A DNA stretch of 5,980 nucleotides from Candidatus Thorarchaeota archaeon (GTDB lineage Archaea; Asgardarchaeota; Thorarchaeia; Thorarchaeales; Thorarchaeaceae): positions 1,305,161-1,311,140 of the forward strand of contig CP070658.1 in NCBI GenBank assembly GCA_020355105.1, read 5' to 3'. Under the pieces are notes generated by a model. The model was not told the DNA's origin. It did not search any database and was given only the letters and a program-made list of their open reading frames with translations. Positions 1 to 5,561 of this stretch are shown here, piece by piece. The position numbers were made by a program, and so were the translations under genes. Position 1 is the first letter of the stretch, and each line of letters begins with the position of its first letter.

Positions 1-31
1 GGATTCCGAAGTCACCAAGGAACAGCTAATC

Positions 32-403
32 ATGCGGGTCATAATGCACTCTGATCGGCCTTCGGCGGACCACAATGCAAGGACAGGAGCAAATGCACTT
101 GTAAATTTGCTGGAAGAAGTGGGGACGATTCGCATTGATGAGGACCGAGTTCATGTGGTGAGTTTTCCCCGAAAGAAGATTCCAGAGATTATCGAGATTG
201 TGGACATCGAGGATACGGCCGTTCCTCAGTTCGCTTCTTCAATGGCTGTCAGGAGGGGGGAGAGAGTCGGCTCTGCTGAACTTGACATTCGAATCCAGGT
301 ATCGATTGCTGCAGGTCAAAGGTCAGACACGACATTCATTGATGAGCTGATTGTGAGGATGAGGGATCTGCTCCGCACTTTCGGGCTGGAAGAAGTGGGA
401 TAA
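32..403 (+). CDS. Hypothetical protein, about 123 residues, start uncertain
   Basis: I do not recognise this protein. It is a small soluble mixed alpha/beta sequence with no membrane segment, no signal peptide and no cysteine. The middle (about residues 30-60) alternates short hydrophobic strands with charged residues and includes the stretch FPRKKIPEIIEIVDIED. The last 30 residues look like an amphipathic helix. It ends in tandem in-frame stops, TAA then TAG. The frame stays open to the left edge of the window, adding at least ten plausible codons (ending KEQLI) before the first ATG, so the gene may start upstream and be partial here. An AAGG lies 11 bases before the ATG at 32, which is rather far for a good ribosome site. 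It is the only plus-strand gene I accept and it converges on the minus-strand cluster. Coding status is likely; function is unknown. Confidence 0.65.
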   Translation: MRVIMHSDRPSADHNARTGANALVNLLEEVGTIRIDEDRVHVVSFPRKKIPEIIEIVDIEDTAVPQFASSMAVRRGERVGSAELDIRIQVSIAAGQRSDTTFIDELIVRMRDLLRTFGLEEVG

Positions 404-464
404 TAGCGTCTGTTTCGCTATCTTGACCGACTTGTGCAGTTATGAAAGGGTTTATTTACATTGA

Positions 465-484
465 GGCTTAACTATAGTTAAGCC
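465..484. repeat. Perfect 20-bp palindrome (possible hairpin)
   Basis: GGCTTAACTATAGTTAAGCC equals its own reverse complement over all 20 bases. As RNA from either strand it could form an eight-base-pair stem with a TATA loop. As DNA it is a symmetric site for a dimeric protein. It sits between convergent genes, 61 bases after the stop at 403 and about 280 bases beyond the minus-strand stop at 766. A shared termination or 3'-end structure is therefore plausible. There is no T run directly after it on the plus strand, so it is not a classical intrinsic terminator. Confidence 0.7.
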
Positions 485-547
485 GTCTAAGGACAGCTGC
501 AATGGGTGTCTGTGCTTGTCGTGTTTGGCAAGGCCAGCGAAACTCAG

Positions 548-751
548 TCAAGAACTGGTCAAGCGAAGAAACATGACTGGCAGACTGACAGTCGACAAAG
601 CTGGGCGATAGAGGAATAGTTCGATCATACTCATCGTGACAAAGACAGCAATGTAGGCTGAGAACAAATCGAACATCCATTGTAACCTGTACTCAGACGG
701 CGTTCCTCCGTTTTGTGGAACTGGGAGAATGGTGGGCTCTGGAGCCTTCAT
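548..751 (-). CDS. Doubtful small membrane protein, 67 residues
   Basis: This short ORF begins 14 bases beyond the stop of the GNAT gene on the same strand, so it could be the last gene of that cluster. Its first half is polar and proline-rich. Residues about 29-47 form one hydrophobic segment (LFSAYIAVFVTMSMIELFL) long enough to span a membrane, followed by a shorter apolar stretch near the end. Against it, the only Shine-Dalgarno-like bases (AGGAG) directly abut the ATG with no spacer. I also recognise no family, and another ORF overlaps it in a second frame. A TAG two codons upstream rules out an earlier start. It may be chance. Confidence 0.25.
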   Translation of the reverse strand: MKAPEPTILPVPQNGGTPSEYRLQWMFDLFSAYIAVFVTMSMIELFLYRPALSTVSLPVMFLRLTSS

Positions 752-765
752 CTCCTATGTTCTGC

Positions 766-1548
766 TTACTCCAGGGCAGTCTTCACTGCGGCCTCGATTT
801 CCTTAACGGTTGCCATCCTCTTCATGACTGGCACTCCATTTACACAGACTCCACGAGAAAGGCCATACTCTTCTACAACTGATCTATCATCCGTGTTCAC
901 TGCCTCGACAATGGCCTTGTATTTCTTCATGGCTCTTCGTACCTTATCAGCCATCCATCCTGACCATGGGCACTGGTTGTTGAATAAGACTTCAACAATC
1001 GGTCTGTCGTTTCTGTCAAGGATTCGAGTCTTTGGAGGAATGAGTGTTGGTTTCTCGCCTCCACCCAAATCCAGATGGAGTAGCACACGACTCTCATCAC
1101 GGTCGACGGCAACGAAACCAAACTTCTCGAAAAAGCTTGAAGGCATGTACGGCATGAAGCCAAACCATCTGTCGCTATCATAGGCCAAGACGCTCACTCC
1201 GCCGAACTCCTCAGCCCTCTTGATACAATGTTCTATGAGTGGTTTCGCTGCTCCCGTGCGCCAAAAGGCCTCGACAACCCAGATGCAGTTGATAAACAGT
1301 GACTTCGTGCCACTGACTGGCTCAGATGCGAGCTGAATGGGCACATGTTCTATCAGACCTTTTTTCTCCCCCTTGGGACCTAGAACAGCAGTCACCTGCA
1401 GCCCTTTTTGCATCATTGCCTTCAGCCAGTCCCTACGTGCTTCCATCGCCGGTTTCATGATCTCGCGCCACTTTGCCGGAACACTTGGGTCCAGGCAGAT
1501 GCCTGCAACGATGTCAAGATCATCTTCAGACAACATGCGAACATGCAT
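766..1548 (-). CDS. GNAT N-acetyltransferase with C-terminal thioredoxin-like (YoaP-like) domain
   Basis: This 260-residue protein has two parts. Residues 1-160 resemble a GNAT acetyltransferase fold. The stretch INCIWVVEAFWRTGAAKPLIEHC (about 86-108) fits the strand plus acetyl-CoA loop and helix, with a degenerate RTGAA loop at 97-101. SSFFEKFGFVAVDRDE (137-152) is the typical late GNAT segment. Residues about 175-260 look thioredoxin-like: strand PIVEVLFNNQ, then C193-P-W-S196 at the active-site position, and later NGVPV with a likely cis-proline at 240. This two-part layout matches YoaP-type acetyltransferases. S196 replaces the second cysteine, so a dithiol mechanism is unlikely, although C193 could act alone. 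The acetyl acceptor is unknown. The ATG is supported by GGTGAG eight bases upstream and an in-frame TGA just before it. It follows the cupin gene by 60 bases and is probably co-transcribed. Confidence 0.85.
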   Translation of the reverse strand: MHVRMLSEDDLDIVAGICLDPSVPAKWREIMKPAMEARRDWLKAMMQKGLQVTAVLGPKGEKKGLIEHVPIQLASEPVSGTKSLFINCIWVVEAFWRTGAAKPLIEHCIKRAEEFGGVSVLAYDSDRWFGFMPYMPSSFFEKFGFVAVDRDESRVLLHLDLGGGEKPTLIPPKTRILDRNDRPIVEVLFNNQCPWSGWMADKVRRAMKKYKAIVEAVNTDDRSVVEEYGLSRGVCVNGVPVMKRMATVKEIEAAVKTALE

Positions 1549-1556
1549 AGGTTTCT

Positions 1557-1562
1557 CTCACC
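1557..1562 (-). promoter_or_regulatory. Ribosome binding site of the GNAT gene
   Basis: GGTGAG on the minus strand lies eight bases before the ATG at 1548. Together with an in-frame TGA directly upstream, it fixes that ATG as the start, over the second ATG four codons later. Confidence 0.6.
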
Positions 1563-1608
1563 AGCCTGTTCTCTGTTAAAGGACCAAGTCCGTATAGTCC
1601 ACCAAGGT

Positions 1609-1980
1609 TTATTCCACTAGCTCTTCGGCATCCGGATACCAAGAAGGGGCGACCACACATAAGAACACTAGGTCCGTGTCGCCAGTGTTCTCGATATACT
1701 GGACGCCCATCGGCGGAATATAGACTGTGTCTCCGGCACTCACGTCTGATGCTTCGTTGTCAACGTGCATCCGTCCTGTACCTTGGAGTATGTGGTAGAC
1801 CTCGGAGGCCTTGAAGAAGCGATGGGGTGCGGATGACTGGCCAGGTCTGACAGTCGCATGAGCCAATGAATAGTCAATCTTCAAGTCGGCCTGGTCATGT
1901 CTAGGGTTTAGGAGTTCACGAAGAATCGTGCCATCTAGAGCAACAATCTCCTTACAATCACTGAATCGTTTGACCAACAT
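1609..1980 (-). CDS. Small single-domain cupin protein
   Basis: This 123-residue protein is one cupin beta-barrel. Cupin motif 1 runs from G47 to G67: G47, H53, F55 where the second histidine usually stands, E60, G67. Motif 2 runs from G83 to N98: G83, P89, Q94 where histidine is usual, N98. Of the four usual metal ligands only H53 and E60 remain, with Q94 a possible third. From memory, archaeal cupins with a similar HR-hydrophobic...SEVY and VQ(Y/W)IENTG pattern exist, so this may be normal for its subfamily. No catalytic role can be assigned; small-molecule binding, isomerase or dioxygenase-like roles are all possible. The start follows two in-frame TGA codons, so no earlier start is available. 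The ribosome site (AGTGATG) is weak. It begins 25 bases after the acyl-CoA dehydrogenase stop, so the two are very likely one transcript. Confidence 0.88.
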   Translation of the reverse strand: MLVKRFSDCKEIVALDGTILRELLNPRHDQADLKIDYSLAHATVRPGQSSAPHRFFKASEVYHILQGTGRMHVDNEASDVSAGDTVYIPPMGVQYIENTGDTDLVFLCVVAPSWYPDAEELVE

Positions 1981-2005
1981 GTTTCATCACTTCATGAGAC
2001 GCTTC

Positions 2006-3205
2006 TCAGAAATCAGGAGGCTTCATGTTCACCCACTTTGGCAGTTCTTTCATCGCCGGTTCATAATCCTTGAGTACGTGGCGGCCTAGTATCAATCGCT
2101 GAATCTCGCTGGTTCCCTCGTAGATTTGGTATAGTTTTGCATCGCGAAACAGTTTCTCAAGTGGATATTGATCTATGTAGCCGTAACCACCATGGATTTG
2201 CACTGCTTCACTGGCTATCTCCATGGCGGCATCTGTCGCAAACGCCTTTGCAACGCTTGCTGGAACAGTGGAGTCCTCTTCAGTGTCAGTAGCCAAAGCG
2301 GCTTTGAGATAGAGAGCACGGGAGGCCTCTATCTTCATGAACATCTCAGCCAGCTTGAACTGAATGACCTCGAACTCTCGTAGCTTCTGAGTGAATGCCT
2401 CTCTCTTGTTGACGTACTCTCGCGCATATTCCATTGCGGCCCGTGCAAGGCCAGTGGAGAAGGCCGCAATTGCCGGTCTGGTCATGGAGAACGTCTTCAT
2501 GGCAACCGGGAAACCTTTGCCCTCTGAGCCTAGCAGATTTTCCTCTGGGATCTTAGCGTTTCGAAATACGACTGAGGATGTTGTAGATGCCTTATGACCC
2601 ATCTTCTCGACTGGACGGCCTGTCTTTACCCCCGGTGTATCTGCATCTACTATGAATGCACAGAGAGCCTTATGCCTTTGACTAGGGTCAAGACTGGCAA
2701 ATACCGTGAAATAGTCTGCATGAGGTGCATTAGTAATCCAGAACTTGGACCCGTTGAGAACATAATGCGAACCTTCTTTCTTGACTCTGGTCTGGATTCC
2801 TGCCACGTCGCTTCCCATTCCAGGCTCTGAACAGGCAAAACTGACGAACTTCAGGTCCTCGGTGAGTGGCTGGAGATACTTCTCCTTCTGCTCCTTGTTG
2901 CCAGCCACAAGAATAGGTTCTGCCCCTAGTGTGTTGACATAGATGCTAGTAGTCATTCCGGCGCATCCTGCTGCCATCTCTTCAACTACTATACACTGCT
3001 CAAGTACACCTAGTCCAGGCCCTCCGTACTCCTTGGGGATACCAAGGTTCATCAGACCCGCCTCCCAGCACTTCTTGATGATTGGTAGTGGAAACTCACC
3101 AGTCTTATCGTAATAGTGGGCGTAGGGAATCATGTATTCCTGGGCGAATTCCCTTGCCTTTCGTTGTAGTTCGAGCTGTTCCTTAGTCAGACTGAAATCG
3201 ACCAT
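2006..3205 (-). CDS. Acyl-CoA dehydrogenase (FAD-dependent), medium-chain type
   Basis: A full-length 399-residue acyl-CoA dehydrogenase, which oxidises an acyl-CoA to the trans-2-enoyl-CoA with FAD. It has the normal order of N-terminal helical domain (1-120), middle beta domain (about 121-235) and C-terminal helical domain. The first signature is FACSEPGMGSDVAG (123-136), with WITNA (156-160) for flavin binding. KREAF (267-271) is the conserved FAD-contacting arginine region. The second signature begins at Q336 (QIHGGYGYIDQYPLEK). The catalytic base is E363 in IYEGTSEIQR, the position used by medium- and short-chain enzymes rather than by isovaleryl or long-chain types. MGHKAS and TRPAIAA also resemble medium-chain enzymes. 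True chain length cannot be set from sequence alone. Electrons normally go to ETF, which is not encoded in this window. GAGGGAG precedes the ATG, and an in-frame TGA four codons upstream fixes the start. Confidence 0.96.
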   Translation of the reverse strand: MVDFSLTKEQLELQRKAREFAQEYMIPYAHYYDKTGEFPLPIIKKCWEAGLMNLGIPKEYGGPGLGVLEQCIVVEEMAAGCAGMTTSIYVNTLGAEPILVAGNKEQKEKYLQPLTEDLKFVSFACSEPGMGSDVAGIQTRVKKEGSHYVLNGSKFWITNAPHADYFTVFASLDPSQRHKALCAFIVDADTPGVKTGRPVEKMGHKASTTSSVVFRNAKIPEENLLGSEGKGFPVAMKTFSMTRPAIAAFSTGLARAAMEYAREYVNKREAFTQKLREFEVIQFKLAEMFMKIEASRALYLKAALATDTEEDSTVPASVAKAFATDAAMEIASEAVQIHGGYGYIDQYPLEKLFRDAKLYQIYEGTSEIQRLILGRHVLKDYEPAMKELPKWVNMKPPDF

Positions 3206-3209
3206 TACG

Positions 3210-3216
3210 CTCCCTC
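3210..3216 (-). promoter_or_regulatory. Ribosome binding site of the acyl-CoA dehydrogenase
   Basis: GAGGGAG on the minus strand, with its GAGG core seven bases from the ATG at 3205. An in-frame TGA overlaps this site, so the ATG at 3205 is the first usable start. Confidence 0.65.
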
Positions 3217-3250
3217 ACTTGTTACAGCGTTGGAAGAGATAGTGATATGG

Positions 3251-3258
3251 GGTATAAG
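3251..3258 (-). promoter_or_regulatory. Possible archaeal TATA box for the acyl-CoA dehydrogenase/cupin/GNAT genes
   Basis: The 88-base gap between the ferredoxin-tailed gene and the dehydrogenase contains CTTATACC on the minus strand, centred 49 bases before the ATG. With usual archaeal spacing, transcription would begin near 3228, leaving a leader of about 22 bases that includes the ribosome site. There is no clear purine-rich BRE directly upstream. If real, this promoter lets the three downstream genes be expressed separately from the Hdr-type genes. Confidence 0.4.
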
Positions 3259-3293
3259 GCCATTACCCAAGAGGAATGACACATGACTGGTGC

Positions 3294-5561
3294 TCATTCT
3301 TGTGCAGTTATTTGACGTACTACCTCAGGCAGTCTCCATTTCAGATCAAGCTCTAGTGCCCCTGGGTCGGGTCCTGGACATCGCCTCACACATGTACGAC
3401 ATGCGACACAGAGCCAGAGATCCACATCAACTCTCCCGAAGCCTGGAGATTCCTTTTCTAGGACTATGTCTCCATCTGGTTTCTTCGCTGCAAGGTTCCT
3501 CACAGTCCTATAGAAGAGTGCTCTGTTGACTGGTAGCTCTTCGAGAGAGGCCTCAGAGAAATCAAAGAGTTCTTTCGCTTGAATCACGGGTTTCAGCTGG
3601 ATTGCGTCCTCTGGACATACAATCTCGCAAGACTTGCAGCCAAGACACTTTGATTGATCCCACTCGATTGTTCCAAAGCCCAGAAGGGGTGCATAACCCA
3701 TCATCGATTTGTACTCCTCTAAGACAGAGGGCACATCTACATCAATCAGGTCGTCCAGGGTCACCTTGGCACGAGTGCTAGGAATTCGTGCGCGTGTCCG
3801 ATATGTCAAGGCGACAGCCGTCTTTATCTTGTCTTCAACCCCGGCCAGTACTGATTCACCAACGTTGATACCATCCACTGATACCTTAGTCAGCTTATCA
3901 CAGCCTCTTGATAGGGCTTCTAGGGCGTTGGCCAACTTACCGACGTCCTCAGCCCGAAGATCATCAAGAAGCGTTCTCACTTCCGTCTTAGCCTCAGTCA
4001 GCTGGAGAGCTTGGCTGCTTGCGGTTTCTACTGCAATCTCAGCTTCGGTGGGCGTTCGGGGGACATCGTACAGGAGGTAGCCGTGACTCTCACCCACAAG
4101 GGAGAGTAGTTCATCGCGTTTCATGCGGAGTAGATGCTGTAGAATCCTATTCTGGGGAATATTCGTCTTCTTCGCAAGGTCCTCTGCAGTCATGGCACCA
4201 ATCTCACGGATGAGAACCAGTATTGTTCCTCTCTCAAGCTCGCTGTCCAGATAGGTGGACATCATGTTCTCGTAGACCTCTGGGTCCAACTTCTCCCCAT
4301 AGACATTCAAGCCTGACACTAGATTTGGGCCCTTCTCCAAGGTTATCTTGAGTCTAAAGCGTGCAAAGGCCTCTAGGCCTGCAGACACAAGCAGGCGAAG
4401 GTCTTCTGCACTGTCTGCACTCTCAGACCTCAAGACGGCCTCTGTTGCGTGGTCTACTGCCATTCGGAGATTGTTCATAGAATCAGCCAATTGCGTTTCA
4501 TCATATTGGCCGAGTTTCTGCAGCCTCTCAAACAGAAGTTCTAGTTGTGTCAGCGACTCTTCAACTGACGACTTCAGGTCTTCTTCTATTGACTTGGATA
4601 CTCCACGAATCTGTTGGACTATCTTCTTGAGCACGAGTGTCGTCTTCGGGGTGGCCTCAAGTACTCTAGAGAAGACTGGAGCGTCGCCATCCAAACCGAT
4701 CATCTCTACCTCTCCCCTCTGAATCATGCTGACAATGGCAAATTGAACAAGCGCGGGAGAGTCCTTCATGAGCTCACCAATCTCAACGACCGTTCTCGAG
4801 CCCATCTTGCTGAGGATGAACATGATCACGCCCCGTCTAAGTTCAGTCAGAACATTTCCGAGGACAAGATCTAATGCACGATCTTCATCTATCCGACCTT
4901 CGCGAATACCGCGTTTTACCTGTGCCGCAGTTCGTAGAAATGGCCCATACCGAGTCTTTGTGCCTAGCTTCTGAAGTGCATCTAGTGCACCACCAACGTC
5001 TTTCTCAATCTCGGGTAGGATATCGGAAATGGACTCTACCAAGGACGCTAGTTCTGCGTGCGCGGCCTCGGCCTCAGACTGACTCTTGGACTCGTAGTCC
5101 TCCAAGACAGACTCAATCTGAGCAATTATATCCGGAAGCGGTTCCAGTATCTCTGCTACGTCCACGGCAGATTCAGCTGCTTCCGTATCTTCCACTCCCT
5201 CTAGGGATTGAAGAGCAGACTCTAGTAGTTCTAATAGACCGCGAACTCCACTTGTGTCAAGTATTGAGGAGGCCTTCTCAAGACTGGTAATGGCCTCTCG
5301 CAGAACTGCCTTGTCAGTAATCCGTGAAGCAATGTTGGACTTCTCTGCTGCCTCGAGGAACTCTTCGAAGTATGCATCCGGGAATGCGAGAATCTCATCA
5401 GCTAGTGGTTCTAGCTCACTTCTCAGACTAGCAATTTCTTCGCTCACCTTGCTGAGAGGGATTGCGGCCTCCTCCTTCAAGCCGCCAAGAGCAAGAATCA
5501 TGTCCATCATGCGGCGCCTCTTGGGCGCCATGGCATCTAGTCCGCTTGCCACCTCGGTCAC
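3294..5561 (-). CDS. Winged-helix/ferredoxin protein: helical protein with two winged-helix-like segments and a C-terminal 2x[4Fe-4S] domain
   Basis: A 755-residue soluble protein beside an MvhD-type subunit. In order it has a long acidic helical region (about 20-220), a winged-helix-like segment (240-300), more helices (305-435), a second similar segment (441-501), further helices, and a ferredoxin tail from about 630. The tail has two complete CxxCxxCxxxCP motifs, C639/C642/C645/C649 and C718/C721/C724/C728, each able to bind a [4Fe-4S] cluster. They are 68 residues apart, far more than in ordinary two-cluster ferredoxins. There is no membrane segment or signal peptide, so it should be cytoplasmic. 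The start is GTG at 5561, overlapping the MvhD stop as GTGA, with GGAGGTG five bases upstream. A longer reading from GTG at 5579 (761 residues) lacks a ribosome site. Overlap with MvhD suggests paired production and likely physical partnership. The role is inferred: electron-transfer adaptor of an Hdr complex, or a redox-sensing regulator. I recall no characterised homologue. Confidence 0.88.
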   Translation of the reverse strand: MTEVASGLDAMAPKRRRMMDMILALGGLKEEAAIPLSKVSEEIASLRSELEPLADEILAFPDAYFEEFLEAAEKSNIASRITDKAVLREAITSLEKASSILDTSGVRGLLELLESALQSLEGVEDTEAAESAVDVAEILEPLPDIIAQIESVLEDYESKSQSEAEAAHAELASLVESISDILPEIEKDVGGALDALQKLGTKTRYGPFLRTAAQVKRGIREGRIDEDRALDLVLGNVLTELRRGVIMFILSKMGSRTVVEIGELMKDSPALVQFAIVSMIQRGEVEMIGLDGDAPVFSRVLEATPKTTLVLKKIVQQIRGVSKSIEEDLKSSVEESLTQLELLFERLQKLGQYDETQLADSMNNLRMAVDHATEAVLRSESADSAEDLRLLVSAGLEAFARFRLKITLEKGPNLVSGLNVYGEKLDPEVYENMMSTYLDSELERGTILVLIREIGAMTAEDLAKKTNIPQNRILQHLLRMKRDELLSLVGESHGYLLYDVPRTPTEAEIAVETASSQALQLTEAKTEVRTLLDDLRAEDVGKLANALEALSRGCDKLTKVSVDGINVGESVLAGVEDKIKTAVALTYRTRARIPSTRAKVTLDDLIDVDVPSVLEEYKSMMGYAPLLGFGTIEWDQSKCLGCKSCEIVCPEDAIQLKPVIQAKELFDFSEASLEELPVNRALFYRTVRNLAAKKPDGDIVLEKESPGFGRVDVDLWLCVACRTCVRRCPGPDPGALELDLKWRLPEVVRQITAQE
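3378..3410 (-). other. Second [4Fe-4S] cluster motif of the winged-helix/ferredoxin protein
   Basis: Encodes CVACRTCVRRCP, residues 718-729, with ligands C718, C721, C724 and C728. It is followed by GPDPGALEL, the usual turn and strand after a bacterial-type ferredoxin motif. All four cysteines are present, so cluster binding is likely. Confidence 0.85.
3615..3647 (-). other. First [4Fe-4S] cluster motif of the winged-helix/ferredoxin protein
   Basis: Encodes CLGCKSCEIVCP, residues 639-650, with ligands C639, C642, C645 and C649, followed by EDAIQL as in typical ferredoxins. It is complete and undamaged. Confidence 0.88.
4059..4241 (-). other. Winged-helix-like segment 2 (residues 441-501)
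   Basis: Begins ELERGTILVLIREIG, then MTAEDLAKKTNIPQNRILQH, which reads as helix-turn-helix with a candidate recognition helix, and ends with a hairpin-like wing (LLSLVGESHGYLLYDV). It aligns almost without gaps to the segment starting at residue 240. Assignment is by pattern only; such folds can bind DNA or other proteins. Confidence 0.55.
4662..4844 (-). other. Winged-helix-like segment 1 (residues 240-300)
   Basis: Begins ELRRGVIMFILSKMG, then RTVVEIGELMKDSPALVQFA, and closes with a wing-like VEMIGLDGDAPVFSRV. It shares the start pattern EL-x-RG-x-I, a G-x-x-T before the second helix, and the wing, with the segment 201 residues later. This suggests an old internal duplication. Confidence 0.5.

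Larger units (their letters stand above)
404..765. other. Convergent intergenic region with palindrome, little or no coding
   Basis: This 362-base stretch lies between the ends of two convergent genes. It contains a T-rich run (TTTATTTA, 451-458), which could be a plus-strand termination tract or a TATA-like box. A perfect palindrome follows at 465-484. The minus strand has two overlapping short ORFs in different frames. One (548-751) has a hydrophobic segment and is listed separately as doubtful. The other (468-680) has no visible protein-like pattern. A weak inverted repeat GTTCC/GGAAC lies near 700-720. I see no tRNA, rRNA or mobile element here. Confidence 0.6.

Noticed and set aside
468..680. 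Minus-strand ORF of 70 codons
   Set aside because: It has no domain-like pattern and no ribosome site near its ATG, overlaps a better ORF in another frame, and ends inside the palindrome.
698..720. Inverted repeat GTTCC...GGAAC
   Set aside because: A five-base stem with a ten-base loop is expected by chance and lies within a possible ORF.
713..1183. Plus-strand ORF of 156 codons
   Set aside because: It lies opposite the GNAT gene, has a low-complexity serine/threonine/arginine composition typical of an antisense frame, and has no ribosome site or family pattern.
1581..1608. Partial repeat ACCAAG...ACCAAG and a GGAC/GTCC dyad between the cupin and GNAT genes
   Set aside because: The matches are too short and imperfect to call an operator or terminator in a 60-base gap.
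4348..4722. Plus-strand ORF of 124 codons, and similar ones at 3709-4080, 4874-5290 and 5254-5634
   Set aside because: All are antisense shadows of the large winged-helix/ferredoxin gene, rich in Ser and Arg, while the minus-strand frame carries clear motifs.
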